Positions 25,537 through 35,582 of a DNA stretch of 64,000 nucleotides are shown one piece after another. This DNA is from Acinetobacter sp. ANC 4204 (lineage in GTDB: Bacteria > Pseudomonadota > Gammaproteobacteria > Pseudomonadales > Moraxellaceae): assembly GCF_002135205.1 (NCBI RefSeq), contig NZ_NEFZ01000006.1, forward strand, positions 174,866 to 238,865, written 5' to 3'. Numbering within the stretch: position 1 is the stretch's first letter; each line of letters opens with the position of its first letter. The position numbers and the translations under genes are program-made. The notes under the pieces are model-generated. The model worked only from the letters and a program-made list of their open reading frames with translations. It did no database searches and was not told the origin of the DNA.

Positions 25537-26295
25537 TTACTTTTTCCAGCCAATTTCTATCGCGGTGATCTCATTCACCAAGGTATCATCAATCGTTTCT
25601 GGCATTTTACTTTGTGTTTGCGAAGTTGGTATGTGTCCAGCCATAAGCTCAGCTTTGGCTTGTGGGAACAAGGGCTGCTGATTTGGATATGCATAACCTA
25701 CGGGATACATCGGTTGCCCAGTAGCTAAGTCATATTTATCACTGGCACCAAAGGCATGTAAAAGCTCATGTGCAAGCACCACTTTGTTTTGCTCTGTTTG
25801 CTTGGTCGATGCAAATAAATTCACTGAACCAATACGCCCTTTTTGCAAAGCTGTTGAGTGTTTCAGTTCTTTGGTCAGTGCAGGGTCATAATAGTTCAAA
25901 TACAAAGTAACAGCTGGTGCGCCATCTGAACCTTGATGATTTTTCCACGCATAATAACGGAACTTTAAACTCCACATTACAGTATCCAACAAGCTCGCCT
26001 GCTCGGGTACTTTAGGTGGTAACTGCTTGAGCTCGCGTCCAAGTTGGAAATAAATTGAAATCGGCTGGCCACGATATTGTGCTGACATCTGCTCTAAATA
26101 GCCTTGTACCCCTTGTAAGTTTCCAAGGTTCAGTTGCTGAATATATTGCTGAGTTGTAGCCTGTCCATCTGCATTAACTGGATGGAGTAATACAATAATG
26201 GGCTTGCTCCAATCTTGATTCTGATCCCGATAAGCATTCACAGCAACCACCAATAGAATCAGCAGTAAGATTAAAATACGAAGTTTTTTCCACAT
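25537..26295 (-). CDS. Membrane-anchored putative zinc metallopeptidase
   Basis: A 252-residue protein with an N-terminal signal anchor (LRILILLLILLVVAVNAY, residues ~5-22) and an exported body. Around residue 176 it has VLAHELLHAFGASDKYD, a HExxHxxG zinc site with a following Asp as in metzincin-like peptidases. AYPNQQPLFPQAKAELMAGH follows; a Met after the zinc site is consistent with a Met-turn. I do not recognise a named family. There is no partner gene. Its stop lies one base from a DnaA box. Confidence 0.65.
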   Translation of the reverse strand: MWKKLRILILLLILLVVAVNAYRDQNQDWSKPIIVLLHPVNADGQATTQQYIQQLNLGNLQGVQGYLEQMSAQYRGQPISIYFQLGRELKQLPPKVPEQASLLDTVMWSLKFRYYAWKNHQGSDGAPAVTLYLNYYDPALTKELKHSTALQKGRIGSVNLFASTKQTEQNKVVLAHELLHAFGASDKYDLATGQPMYPVGYAYPNQQPLFPQAKAELMAGHIPTSQTQSKMPETIDDTLVNEITAIEIGWKK

Positions 26296-26342
26296 CTTTG
26301 ATCCCCAATTTTTAATAATTTTTTATCACAATGATCAGCACA

Positions 26343-26789
26343 TTACGTAATTTCTAAATGTATTACAGGTTGTTGTAATACAAAGTTTTCCCAAATAAAG
26401 TCGTATAATTTTCTTTGATTTGAAAATACAGCCAAAGTTCTAGCTTCAGATAAGCTGCACCATCGATATTCAGTATGCTCATGATTCAATAGAACAGGTT
26501 GGTTTTCAGCACAAAAACCAACAAATGCGGGAATCATTTCAATCACATTCAAGCTTGGCTCATAAAACTGCTCGATGTAATCTGCACTAAATAAACGTTG
26601 AGGCTGAATGGCGGTTTCTTCTTTGATTTCGCGAAGTATCGCTTGGCTGGCGGTCTCATTTTCTTCAACCTTTCCCGCGACATGACACCAATAATCACCT
26701 TTAACACGCTTCATCAATAACAGTTTAATTTCACCCTCAATTTTTGACAATAAAACAGCGGATACAACAATAGAGCGAATAGGAATCAT
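26343..26789 (-). CDS. Nudix hydrolase
   Basis: A 148-residue protein with a full Nudix box, GKVEENETASQAILREIKEE (Gx5Ex7REUxEExGU, last residues TAI). The opening IRSIVVSAVLLSKI and the late HTEYRWCSLSEA resemble the dihydroneopterin-triphosphate/dATP pyrophosphohydrolase (NudB-like) group. It would hydrolyse a nucleoside diphosphate-linked substrate; which one is not clear. It lies downstream of topA, behind a terminator. Confidence 0.82.
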   Translation of the reverse strand: MIPIRSIVVSAVLLSKIEGEIKLLLMKRVKGDYWCHVAGKVEENETASQAILREIKEETAIQPQRLFSADYIEQFYEPSLNVIEMIPAFVGFCAENQPVLLNHEHTEYRWCSLSEARTLAVFSNQRKLYDFIWENFVLQQPVIHLEIT

Positions 26790-26831
26790 ACATTAACCAG
26801 AATTTTTTTTATTTATCGCTATGCATCATAT

Positions 26832-26859
26832 AAAAAATGCCCACCAAAGTGAGCATTTT
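26832..26859 (-). terminator. Terminator downstream of topA
   Basis: Stem 26834-26844 with 26849-26859 (one mismatch), CAAA loop, and a T run on the minus strand. Confidence 0.65.
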
Positions 26860-26885
26860 ATTGAATATTTCTAAGCAATTAAAAC

Positions 26886-29528
26886 TTAGGCTTCAACCCA
26901 TTTTCCATCATTGAACACCAATGACCACTTGGTTTGCTTACCTTCAGGCGTTTCAGAGCCAATATATTGCGCTTGATTCTTACGACTAAACTTCACAAGT
27001 GTTGGATTGCCTTCTGGATCAACATCAGGTGCTTGCAAAATAAACTGATACTTTGGATCAAGCTGATCAGCCACCGTACGCAATTCAGCAACCTTCGGAG
27101 CACGTGTTTCACGTACTTTCGGGAACTTACTTGCAGCTAAGAACAGACCCGCCGCACCATCACGCAGGACAAAAAAGTCATCATGCTTGGTTGAACGTAG
27201 ATGTTCCATTTTAATCGGGTCGACACGCGGAGGTGCAGGTTGACCACTTTTCAGTACTTTACGCGTGTTGTCACAGCTGTTACAAGCAAAGTAAGGGCCA
27301 AAACGCCCTGTCTTTAACTGCATTTCGCCATCACACTTATCACATGGAATGGTTGGGCCATCATAGCCTTTGATTTTGAACTCACCTTCTTCAAGCTCAA
27401 AACCAGCACAATCAGGGTTATTACCACAGATATGTAATTTACGACCACCATCAATCACATAGCTGTCCATTGCGGTTTCACAAATCGGACAACGCTTTTT
27501 CGACATCAAGTCTGCTGTTTCTGCTGCATCATCGTCCGAGAGTGCTGCAAGTGATTCAACTGGTGTTAAGTTCAACGTGCCTTTACAACGCTCTTTCGGT
27601 GGCAAGTTATAACCTGAACACCCTAAGAACACACCTGTAGTTCCTGTACGAATCTGCATAGGACGGTCACATTCTTTACAGTGAACGGCTTCGACTTCAA
27701 CAGGTTGGTTACGGCGCATACCGCCCTCACCTTGAGCATTGGTCAGTCGGTTTTTGAAATCACCATAAAAACTGTCAAGCAACTCTTTCCAATTACGCTC
27801 ACCATCTGCCACTTTATCCAACTGACCTTCTAGATCCGCGGTAAAGTCATAATTCATGAGGTTATTGAAACTTTCATCCAAACGATCTGTAACAATCTCA
27901 CCCATTTTTTCTGCATATAGACGGCGGTTTTCTAGTTTGACATAACCACGATCTTGAATGGTTGAGATAATCGCCGCATACGTTGATGGACGGCCAATCC
28001 CTTTCTTCTCAAGCTCTTTCACCAGTGACGCTTCGGTAAAGCGTGCAGGTGGCTTGGTAAAGTGTTGCGATGGATCGAGTTTTTCAAGTTTGAGGATTTC
28101 ACCCACTTTGACCGCTGGCAATAACACATCGTCATCTGACTTGTTTTGACCGCGGACTTTGGTGAAACCATCAAATACCAGTGTGCGACCTTTAGCTTTG
28201 AGCTCAACACCGTTTGCATCGACTAAAATAGTTGATGACAGGTATTCTGCTGGGGTCATTTGACACGCGACGAATTGACGCCAGATCAGGTCATACAACC
28301 GCTGAGCATCACGCTCCACACCCACTAAACTGTCACCTTTTAAAGCCACATTTGATGGACGAATCGCTTCATGGGCTTCTTGTGCACCCGCTTTGTTACC
28401 ATAGCGGTTCGGCTTAGCAGGCAGATACTTTGCCCCAAACTCTGTCTCAATATGATGACGCACCATATTCACCGCATCGTCGCTCAAAAAGGTCGAGTCG
28501 GTACGCATGTAGGTAATAAAACCCGCCTCATACAAACGCTGCGCCAACATCATGGTTTTCTTCACTGAGAAACCCAGACGTGTACTCGCGGCTTGTTGTA
28601 AAGTCGAGGTGATATACGGCGCACTCGGATTCACCTTGGTCGGTTTATCCTCACGTGCTGACACTTTGTAATCTGCGTCTTGAATGAGCTTCAGTAAAGC
28701 ATCGGTATCGGCTTTATTGCGTAATTTTAGGGTTTTACCCGCTTGCTTGACCGCCTCTAAACGAATGTCATCCGTCTGTGATTTGGTATCTGCAAAAACT
28801 TGCCAATATTCTTCTGGGACGAACGCACGAATTTCACGTTCACGTTCAACCACCAGTTTCACGGCAACAGACTGAACACGACCAGCAGACAAACCGCGGG
28901 CAATTTTTTCCCAAAGTAAAGGGGAAATCATAAAGCCAACAACGCGGTCTAAGAAACGACGGGCCTGTTGCGCATTGACTTTATCAATATCAAGACGTGC
29001 TGGATGTTTAAAAGCTTCTTGAATGGCGTTTTTGGTAATTTCATTAAAAACGACACGTTGATAACGAGAGTCCGCACCACCAATGACCTCTTTAAGATGC
29101 CATGCAATGGCCTCTCCCTCACGGTCCAAGTCCGTTGCGAGATAAACCTCGTCAACCTGCGAAGCAAGCTTTTTCAGTTCAGCAACCACATGCTCTTTGC
29201 CTGGAAGCACTTCATAATGAGCTTTCCAGTCATGTTCAGGGTCAACCCCCATACGATTGACCAAGGCATTCTGTGCTTTTTCAGCTTTCTGAGCATCGGT
29301 CAGTTTGGTTCGTGTCGCTGGCTTTTTTTCTGCAGTCTTACTTGAGCCACCCGTCGGTAAATCACGAACGTGACCAACGGAAGACTTCACAATGTAATTC
29401 GAGCCTAAATATTTATTGATTGTTTTCGCTTTTGCAGGCGACTCCACAATTACTAAAGCACGTTTTTTCCCAGCCTCAGGAGAATCTGCTGTAGTACTTT
29501 TGGATGTGGAGCGAGGAGCTTTCGCCAT
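26886..29528 (-). CDS. topA: DNA topoisomerase I
   Basis: An 880-residue type IA topoisomerase that relaxes negative supercoils. The TOPRIM domain has [14 protein letters not shown] (Glu29) and [15 protein letters not shown] (Asp133, Asp135, Glu137). The catalytic Tyr340 is in [16 protein letters not shown]. The C-terminus has three zinc-ribbon-like Cys4 units (CKECDRPM..., CPICETAM..., CDKCDGEM..., about residues 620-760) and then a basic tail. An N-terminal extension rich in K/S/T precedes the core. A small membrane-anchored gene lies just upstream on the same strand. Confidence 0.97.
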   Translation of the reverse strand: MAKAPRSTSKSTTADSPEAGKKRALVIVESPAKAKTINKYLGSNYIVKSSVGHVRDLPTGGSSKTAEKKPATRTKLTDAQKAEKAQNALVNRMGVDPEHDWKAHYEVLPGKEHVVAELKKLASQVDEVYLATDLDREGEAIAWHLKEVIGGADSRYQRVVFNEITKNAIQEAFKHPARLDIDKVNAQQARRFLDRVVGFMISPLLWEKIARGLSAGRVQSVAVKLVVEREREIRAFVPEEYWQVFADTKSQTDDIRLEAVKQAGKTLKLRNKADTDALLKLIQDADYKVSAREDKPTKVNPSAPYITSTLQQAASTRLGFSVKKTMMLAQRLYEAGFITYMRTDSTFLSDDAVNMVRHHIETEFGAKYLPAKPNRYGNKAGAQEAHEAIRPSNVALKGDSLVGVERDAQRLYDLIWRQFVACQMTPAEYLSSTILVDANGVELKAKGRTLVFDGFTKVRGQNKSDDDVLLPAVKVGEILKLEKLDPSQHFTKPPARFTEASLVKELEKKGIGRPSTYAAIISTIQDRGYVKLENRRLYAEKMGEIVTDRLDESFNNLMNYDFTADLEGQLDKVADGERNWKELLDSFYGDFKNRLTNAQGEGGMRRNQPVEVEAVHCKECDRPMQIRTGTTGVFLGCSGYNLPPKERCKGTLNLTPVESLAALSDDDAAETADLMSKKRCPICETAMDSYVIDGGRKLHICGNNPDCAGFELEEGEFKIKGYDGPTIPCDKCDGEMQLKTGRFGPYFACNSCDNTRKVLKSGQPAPPRVDPIKMEHLRSTKHDDFFVLRDGAAGLFLAASKFPKVRETRAPKVAELRTVADQLDPKYQFILQAPDVDPEGNPTLVKFSRKNQAQYIGSETPEGKQTKWSLVFNDGKWVEA

Positions 29529-29564
29529 ATTAACCGTTAATCCTGTTTCAATGGGTCTGTAAAA

Positions 29565-30014
29565 TTAAAGTTCAGCCAAAGACTGTAAATATGCTTTCAT
29601 GGCATCTAACTGGGTTGCTCTTAAGTCAGAATGTTCATCCCAATAGATTCCCACGCAGTTTGCTTGCATATCAATAGCATAAATACCCTTTAATTCAATG
29701 GGTAAATGTTTAAACTTGTCATCACCTGTAATGAGCTCAAGCTGCTGATCAACAACACGAGCACGCATTAAAGGTAGGCGTGCATCTGGAATCAGGACAC
29801 TGTAGTACGCCACCATACTGGCACGGTTCTCCGATGCCATCGGTATTTTCGTCCATTCAGGTGCCGCAACTAAACGTGGGTGCAAGCCCATCTTGCGGGC
29901 TTTTTCTCGCATCTCCCCCAAAGCTTTTTCTCTTGGACTCACACGAAGTCCAAAAATCGAGCCGAGAACGAACAAGATAATAAATCCAGCAACCCAAATT
30001 CCAATATTTTCCAT
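29565..30014 (-). CDS. Small membrane-anchored hypothetical protein
   Basis: A 149-residue protein with one N-terminal helix (NIGIWVAGFIILFVLGSIFG, residues 3-22). A cytoplasmic part follows: RVSPREKALGEMREKARKMG, then RLVAAPEWTKIP. The single helix plus basic amphipathic stretch suggests an inner-membrane anchor with a soluble domain facing the cytoplasm. I recognise no family. It is 36 bases upstream of topA on the same strand, so possibly cotranscribed. Confidence 0.65.
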   Translation of the reverse strand: MENIGIWVAGFIILFVLGSIFGLRVSPREKALGEMREKARKMGLHPRLVAAPEWTKIPMASENRASMVAYYSVLIPDARLPLMRARVVDQQLELITGDDKFKHLPIELKGIYAIDMQANCVGIYWDEHSDLRATQLDAMKAYLQSLAEL

Positions 30015-30084
30015 AGCACAACCTTTTTATTCCTTTATTAGAGTTGCATAAGCACAATATAAAACGCAAGTTTGAACGATAAAA

Positions 30085-31074
30085 TTAATTTAAGAACATT
30101 TCATGACTATATAAAACTTCATGTCCATTCCAATAAATATAGCCTTTATCAAGCAACTCTTTCAGTAACATACGTACATCTGACTTCGGAAACATTTGCT
30201 CAAGCAAATCACGGAGTGCATAAATATCTTTAGGTTTATTGGTTTTGAGCTCACGCAATTTGCGTGCGACCTCAAGCTGTACGGGGTCAATTTGAGCAAA
30301 ATTTTTAAACAACGCTTGTTGTGCTGACAAAGTTTCCACAACAGGTTCAACAGTATCGCTCTCATCATCTTTTTTTAATTGCTGCAATACCTGTTGTAAC
30401 GTTTTCGGTTCAGTAGCCGAGTCTTGTTTTTCGATATTCAATGCCAACCATTGTTTCAATACTTTTTTACGGAAACTGATTTGCTCATCATAACGCTTCA
30501 CAATTTTTAGGTTGATCAGCATACCGACCACTCGTTGGGTCTTTTCAGGTACGAGTTGCAAAATATTACTGATTGAGTTTTTTAAACCATCCAGTGTGGT
30601 TGGTTTACCTGACATTTTGCCCAAAGCATCACAATATTTTTTGACCATTTTCAAGTAGGGCTGGTTTTGAATAGTCTCTAAACTTGGAATCAGTCCTTTT
30701 ACCGTTTGCAAGTCTGTCTGAATTTGGATCAAATGACAACTGATCTGAGAAGAATGCATCAATGCCAACAATAGCTCGGCTGTACTGACAGCAGAAATAA
30801 GTTCAACATGCGTCTCAGGTTCAAGTAAAGCCATTAACTGCCCCACAACAACCGCATATTCATATTCTTTTTGTTCGGCTTTTGGCGTTTCTAATACCAC
30901 CACTTGACCGCTACTGATCCAACTTGCCAATTCAGTTAAATCGGACAATGCATATTCAAATTGACCTTGGCAATTAAACAAATACACAGTTGGATAGTGC
31001 TCCATTATTTCGCGCAAAAGCTTTGCCGTAGGAACATTATTTTCAAGATCAAGAAGTACAACTTTTGAAGTCAT
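30085..31074 (-). CDS. Hypothetical protein with PIN/NYN-like N-terminus
   Basis: A 329-residue protein in two parts. The first ~120 residues begin TSKVVLLDLENNVPTAKLLRE, then YPTVYLFNC, then SGQVVVLETPK and a later SAVSTAELLLAL; the Asp after a hydrophobic strand recalls PIN/NYN-type nuclease domains. The second part is helical and basic (residues ~150-330), with winged-helix-like patches. The longest frame starts at a GTG (31107) with no ribosome site; the ATG at 31074 is preferred on sequence grounds. The nuclease idea is inference from one motif. Confidence 0.55.
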   Translation of the reverse strand: MTSKVVLLDLENNVPTAKLLREIMEHYPTVYLFNCQGQFEYALSDLTELASWISSGQVVVLETPKAEQKEYEYAVVVGQLMALLEPETHVELISAVSTAELLLALMHSSQISCHLIQIQTDLQTVKGLIPSLETIQNQPYLKMVKKYCDALGKMSGKPTTLDGLKNSISNILQLVPEKTQRVVGMLINLKIVKRYDEQISFRKKVLKQWLALNIEKQDSATEPKTLQQVLQQLKKDDESDTVEPVVETLSAQQALFKNFAQIDPVQLEVARKLRELKTNKPKDIYALRDLLEQMFPKSDVRMLLKELLDKGYIYWNGHEVLYSHEMFLN

Positions 31075-31138
31075 AGGGCCATTTTTATGGGATACACCAG
31101 AAAGCACGTATTAGAGTCGGAACTGCATCAAAGGTCAA

Positions 31139-31954
31139 TTATTTTGGCTCAATTTTTATAACAATGTTATTGCTGTAAATTACAGCCTTATTAAAATTGT
31201 CTGTTTCTTTAGAGATAACTAGATAACCTTCTCTTGTTTTAAAAAGTAAAATACTTGGAACAGGCTTGATCTTTTCATCTCCCATTTTTAGATAAACCCA
31301 ATGTCTAGCATCTGCTTTTTTGAGATTTTCAATATATTTTTCAGCAGTTGTGCCAAATAAAACAATCCACTTTAACCAAACAATTAGCAAACCCAAAGCG
31401 ACCACTATCCAAAAACTACCCTTTTCATAATGTTTATACCCTTCTTCTATTTGGTATGTATTTTTAATCTGATTTTGCTCCGTTTTCGAGTGTCGATCCA
31501 AATATTTGAAAAGTTTAGTAACTATATCTAAAAACCAAATACATGATTTATAAAGCCAATCATTTAACATCCAATTTACAACAACTAAAATTGCTACAAT
31601 TGGCATTAATAATGATTGCAAAAGCAACAATACCAAACCTTTAAAAAACTTTAGTAAAATTAAATATAAAAAATGAAAAATGCCCAAAATAAAATTAAAT
31701 GCTTTTGGAAAAAACTCAAAAAAAATAAAGAGTATTATAAAAACACTTACACTATACCCTATGAGACCAGAGTGATTTACAATTAAAAATTGTACTAATA
31801 AGCTATAAAAATCAATATCTAAAATAGATATATTGTATTTTAGGCCTTTAGTGAAAGAATCAAAAAATATTAGGCCACTCAACGTTATAGAAACGATAAG
31901 AAATGTTGCAAAACAAGTAATGTGACCAATTGCTTCACTAAACTTTTTCAGCAT
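31139..31954 (-). CDS. AT-rich multi-pass membrane protein of unknown function
   Basis: A 271-residue protein with about five or six hydrophobic segments (residues ~10-32, 45-65, 68-92, 95-125, 180-205) and a soluble C-terminal domain (IKPVPSILLFKTREGYLVIS). It matches no family I know. Base composition is visibly more AT-rich than slyX and uup next to it, and codons end mostly in A or T. It sits between the PIN-like gene and slyX, 12 bases after slyX on the same strand. It may be a late arrival in the locus. Confidence 0.6.
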   Translation of the reverse strand: MLKKFSEAIGHITCFATFLIVSITLSGLIFFDSFTKGLKYNISILDIDFYSLLVQFLIVNHSGLIGYSVSVFIILFIFFEFFPKAFNFILGIFHFLYLILLKFFKGLVLLLLQSLLMPIVAILVVVNWMLNDWLYKSCIWFLDIVTKLFKYLDRHSKTEQNQIKNTYQIEEGYKHYEKGSFWIVVALGLLIVWLKWIVLFGTTAEKYIENLKKADARHWVYLKMGDEKIKPVPSILLFKTREGYLVISKETDNFNKAVIYSNNIVIKIEPK

Positions 31955-31966
31955 ATCTCATCCTTT

Positions 31967-32212
31967 CTAGTAATGTGGCGGACGATCGGCCATCGGGTCA
32001 AATGTCGCAATTCCATCAGACAAATCTGAAGATTCAACACGTTGATACAAAATTTGCATTTGTTTTTTTAAATCAGCAATTTCCAGCCCTTGAATCACCA
32101 ATTGTTCATTGAGTTGTTCAACTAAATCATCTAAAAATGCAATTCGGACTTGCAAATCTTCAATGGGTGCGGACAATGGCGCTTGATTATCAATATTTTG
32201 TTGTTTAGACAC
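31967..32212 (-). CDS. slyX: SlyX-like protein
   Basis: An 81-residue coiled-coil protein: DLQVRIAFLDDLVEQLNEQL then GLEIADLKKQMQILYQRV, and the SlyX-type end DPMADRPPHY. SlyX proteins are small and conserved with no settled function. It is divergent from uup (35 bases between starts). It carries no signal peptide. Confidence 0.9.
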   Translation of the reverse strand: MSKQQNIDNQAPLSAPIEDLQVRIAFLDDLVEQLNEQLVIQGLEIADLKKQMQILYQRVESSDLSDGIATFDPMADRPPHY

Positions 32213-32247
32213 TTCAAGTCCTCATTTGAGATTTTTCAGGAAACATT

Positions 32248-34149
32248 ATGGCCTATATTACTTTAAGGGATGTCCAACTTGCGTTTGGTGGACCTGCCTT
32301 GCTCGACGGCGCGAACTTTTCATTGGAACGCGGTGAACGAGTGTGTTTAATTGGTCGTAATGGTGAGGGTAAGTCTACTTTACTTAAACTGATCGAGGGA
32401 AGTTTATTAGCCGACTCTGGCGAAGTTTCTCTACAAAACGGCATCACCATTTCCATGTTGGCGCAAGACGTACCGATGGATTCGGGCAAAGTGGCGGATA
32501 TCGTGGCAGACGGCGCAGGTGAAGCCGCGGATGTACTCAGAGCATATCATGAAGCCAGTGATGCTTGTGTGCTCGGAGACATGGAAGCGTGTGATCGCAT
32601 GGGTAACCTACAACACAAACTAGATCAGTTGGATGGCTGGGCTTTAGAAACCAAAGTCAATTCTATTTTAAGTAAAATGGGCCTAGACCCAGATGCTGAT
32701 TTGGCCGATTTATCGGGTGGTCGTAAGCGTCGTGTGCTGCTTGCTCGTGCACTCCTTACCCAACCCGATGTGCTATTACTAGACGAACCAACCAACCATT
32801 TGGACGTTGAAAGTATTGAATGGCTCGAAAAGTTTTTACTCGATCAAAATAATTTAACTTTACTGTTCATCTCGCATGACCGTTCATTTGTGGACAGCAT
32901 TGCCACTCGAATTGTTGAACTCGACCGCGGCACTCTGCGCAGCTATGAAGGTAACTACTCACGTTACCTCGAACTGAAAGCACAGCAAATGGAAGCAGAA
33001 GAAAAGCAGAATGCACTGTTTGATAAACGCTTAGCTGAAGAAGAAGTTTGGATTCGCCAAGGCATTAAAGCCCGTCGTACGCGTAACGAAGGCCGTGTTC
33101 GTGCCTTAAAAGCACTGCGTGAAGAGTCGAAAGCCCGTCGCTTCCAGCAAGGCAAAGTCAGCATGGCGACCCAAGAAGCCAATCGCTCAGGCAAAGTCGT
33201 CTTTGAAATTGAGAATTTAAGCGTTCGCTTTGGCAATGATGCACCTATCATCAACGACTTCTCAGCATTGGTGTTACGTGGTGATCGGATTGGTCTGGTA
33301 GGTGACAATGGTGTCGGTAAAACCACCCTCATTAAAGCCATTTTAGGTGAGCAACAACACACGGGTACTGTGAAAACCGGTACGCAATTGGAAGTGGCTT
33401 ACTTCGACCAATTACGTAATGCTCTCGACCTTGAAAAATCAGTCAAAGATAACGTATCAGAAGGCTCTGACCATGTCGATGTGAATGGAAACCGTCGTCA
33501 TATCTACAGCTATTTACAAGATTTCTTGTTCTCTCCAGAGCGTGCACGTACACCGGTGAAGGCCCTTTCAGGTGGTGAGCGTAACCGTATTCTTTTAGCA
33601 AAATTACTACTTAAACCCTCTAACTTAATTGTGATGGACGAACCAACCAATGACTTGGATATGGTGACACTTGAGCTGTTAGAGGAAATGTTGTCCGACT
33701 ACAAAGGCACCTTACTGCTTATTTCACATGACCGCGCATTTATGGACAATGTCGTGACATCAACGTGGGTGTTTGATGGTAAAGGCAATATTGACGAATA
33801 CATTGGCGGTTACCAAGACTATTTACAGCAACGCCCAGACCAAACTGTAGTAGATCAGAAAAGTGCGGTGAAAAAGGCTGTGGCAAAAGCCGAAGCTGAG
33901 GCAGAGCCTGCAGCACCAAAGAAAGTAAAACTTAGCTATAAAGATCAACGCGCACTCGAACAACTGCCTGCTGAAATGGAAGCATTGGAAAAAGAACAAG
34001 TGGAAATTAATGCTGTATTGGCAGATGGTTCGCTCTTTATCTCCGATGCAGACAAAGCACTTAAACTGTCTAATCGTTTGAGCGAAATTGATGACTTATT
34101 GCTTGAAAAACTTGAACGTTGGGAAGAGCTAGACAACCTAACGAAGTAA
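32248..34149 (+). CDS. uup: ABC-F ATPase Uup
   Basis: A 633-residue soluble ABC-F protein with two ATP-binding domains. Domain 1 has GRNGEGKST (Walker A), LSGGRKRRVLLARALL (signature) and VLLLDEPTNHLD (Walker B). Domain 2 has GDNGVGKTT, LSGGERNRILLAKLLL and LIVMDEPTNDLD. A charged coiled-coil linker joins them, and a coiled-coil C-terminus (about residues 540-633) is the DNA/branch-binding tail typical of Uup. ABC-F proteins act on ribosomes, and Uup affects precise transposon excision and DNA-branch handling. A strong terminator follows. Confidence 0.93.
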   Translation: MAYITLRDVQLAFGGPALLDGANFSLERGERVCLIGRNGEGKSTLLKLIEGSLLADSGEVSLQNGITISMLAQDVPMDSGKVADIVADGAGEAADVLRAYHEASDACVLGDMEACDRMGNLQHKLDQLDGWALETKVNSILSKMGLDPDADLADLSGGRKRRVLLARALLTQPDVLLLDEPTNHLDVESIEWLEKFLLDQNNLTLLFISHDRSFVDSIATRIVELDRGTLRSYEGNYSRYLELKAQQMEAEEKQNALFDKRLAEEEVWIRQGIKARRTRNEGRVRALKALREESKARRFQQGKVSMATQEANRSGKVVFEIENLSVRFGNDAPIINDFSALVLRGDRIGLVGDNGVGKTTLIKAILGEQQHTGTVKTGTQLEVAYFDQLRNALDLEKSVKDNVSEGSDHVDVNGNRRHIYSYLQDFLFSPERARTPVKALSGGERNRILLAKLLLKPSNLIVMDEPTNDLDMVTLELLEEMLSDYKGTLLLISHDRAFMDNVVTSTWVFDGKGNIDEYIGGYQDYLQQRPDQTVVDQKSAVKKAVAKAEAEAEPAAPKKVKLSYKDQRALEQLPAEMEALEKEQVEINAVLADGSLFISDADKALKLSNRLSEIDDLLLEKLERWEELDNLTK

Positions 34150-34164
34150 TTTATTTTTTTCTTC

Positions 34165-34193
34165 AAAAACGCTGCTGAACGCAGCGTTTTTTT
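34165..34193 (+). terminator. Terminator of uup
   Basis: AAAAACGCTGC (34165-34175) and GCAGCGTTTTT (34181-34191) with a TGAAC loop, ending in a seven-T tract. Confidence 0.93.
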
Positions 34194-34307
34194 ATCGAAA
34201 AATATATCTACAAATAAAGATCAGATACGAAAATTTAAGTTAGACCCAAGAATTCGCCTTATAATTCAGCACAGTTCTTCAACTTTATTTATCTATCTGG
34301 TTTTTGC

Positions 34308-34826
34308 ATGATAATGAACCGAAACCACCTGAGCAATGCACTCTATCTTTTTAAAATACTTGGATGTGCAGTCGTCATTGTCATTTTAGCGCTCTGTTTT
34401 GATAGTAATAAAGATACCAATTTCTTTCTATGGGCATCATTGACAGCCTTTTTAACCATTCAAATGGACTCAGGTAAAAAGATTAATTTTAACCAATTGA
34501 TAGGGAATTTTATTGGCTCTGCTGTCGGCATCCTGATCTGGCTCGCCATGGATCACTCTGCATTTATTCATAATTTTAGTATTAATTTAGAATATCTTTT
34601 TTTAATTACAGGTATTTTTATGACCAGTTTAGTTTGCGTCCTTTTTAGAGAAGGAGCCTATACAGGCATTGCATTATCGAGTTTCTTAATTGTGACGATT
34701 TATGATGTCGGGCATCGCACCATAGACGGTGCGCTACTCCGGATTGTTTATTGTTTCATTGGTTGTAGCATTGCATATCTAATTGAGAAATTTTCTGTTT
34801 TTCTATTTAAAACCAGCTACAAATAA
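34308..34826 (+). CDS. FUSC/aromatic-acid-exporter-like membrane protein
   Basis: A 172-residue protein with about five to six membrane helices. Short polar motifs, FFLWASLTAFLTIQ and GNFIGSAVGILIWLAM, resemble the N-terminal half of FUSC-family (fusaric acid/aromatic acid exporter) permeases, and GALLRIVYCFIGCSIAYLIEK resembles the end of their first bundle. It is far shorter than full-length exporters, so it could be a half-size member. The start is either 34308 or the ATG two codons on. It is alone between the uup terminator and a small secreted-protein gene. Confidence 0.6.
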   Translation: MIMNRNHLSNALYLFKILGCAVVIVILALCFDSNKDTNFFLWASLTAFLTIQMDSGKKINFNQLIGNFIGSAVGILIWLAMDHSAFIHNFSINLEYLFLITGIFMTSLVCVLFREGAYTGIALSSFLIVTIYDVGHRTIDGALLRIVYCFIGCSIAYLIEKFSVFLFKTSYK

Positions 34827-35034
34827 AGCTGAATGTCCAAAACACCCAAACAACATTAAAATTAATGATTTCTTAAAAAAACGAGATACTTACCATAATA
34901 CTGAAAGCTTACAATTATTCATTTCAATCGCACTATTTTTCTCTACATTGGCTCCATGATCTTTCCATACAAATCCTTGAATATATACCTATCGAATCTA
35001 ATCAGATATCGAAACACTCAAAGAGAGAATGATC

Positions 35035-35262
35035 ATGAAAAAAGTAGCATCAATTGTATTAGCAGCATTTACTACCGCAATTTTTGCAGGTTCTGCAATG
35101 GCCGCAACTTCTGCACCAAATGAAACTCACAAAGCCACAGAACAAAAAGTAGCCACCCATCAAATCCACAAGAAACAGCAAACAGATCATGCAAAAAAAC
35201 AGCACGTGGCTAAAACGACAACCAAAAAAGTAGAGGGCCAAACTTCCGCTGCTAAATCATAA
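35035..35262 (+). CDS. Small secreted His/Lys-rich protein
   Basis: A 75-residue protein with a clean signal peptide (MKKVASIVLAAFTTAIFAG, cut after AMA), leaving about 50 residues rich in Lys, His, Thr and Gln (ATEQKVATHQIHKKQQTDHA and AKTTTKKVEGQTSAAKS). The longer frame has an ATG two codons earlier (35029), but the AGAGAG ribosome site fits 35035. Such small periplasmic basic proteins are common in Acinetobacter; none of this type has a known role that I can name. A 12-bp hairpin follows at 35294. Confidence 0.7.
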   Translation: MKKVASIVLAAFTTAIFAGSAMAATSAPNETHKATEQKVATHQIHKKQQTDHAKKQHVAKTTTKKVEGQTSAAKS

Positions 35263-35582
35263 TCTTCATGAATTCTTTATTCCCTCATTAGTCATTAAAG
35301 GCTACTCACGATGTAGCCTTTAATATTGATTCCTTTCCCGCCCCATTTCTTCGTTGTTTTAATTTCTATTTTGAAATCTTATAAATTTCTTTTATAATCA
35401 AAATTTTAGTTAATAAAAATAAATTCTATCAGTACACCTGTCTTTTCAAAACCCACCTATCAAAGTCTCTAAACAATGATTATCCGCAATTTTGAATGGC
35501 GGTGGCATCGAGCACAGCTTGTCCCTTCATACATGCTTCATGCTAAACTCAGAACATTCTTTTTCAGCACTTATCGCAATTT
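35263..35582. other. Intergenic region before lpxL
   Basis: About 320 bases, AT-rich, with no open frame of note. It contains the hairpin at 35294-35324 and must hold the lpxL promoter, which I could not place with confidence. Confidence 0.4.
35294..35324 (+). terminator. Hairpin after the small secreted-protein gene
   Basis: A perfect 12-bp stem (35294-35305 with 35313-35324) and a 7-base loop. There is no good T tract, so it may stabilise the mRNA end rather than terminate. Confidence 0.5.

Noticed and set aside
28968..29345. A 125-codon plus-strand frame inside topA
   Set aside because: Antisense to the TOPRIM region; Phe/Cys-rich without any family pattern.
32964..33362. A 132-codon minus-strand frame inside uup
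   Set aside because: It lies antisense to ABC motifs and has Ser/Arg/Cys-rich shadow composition. Not a gene.
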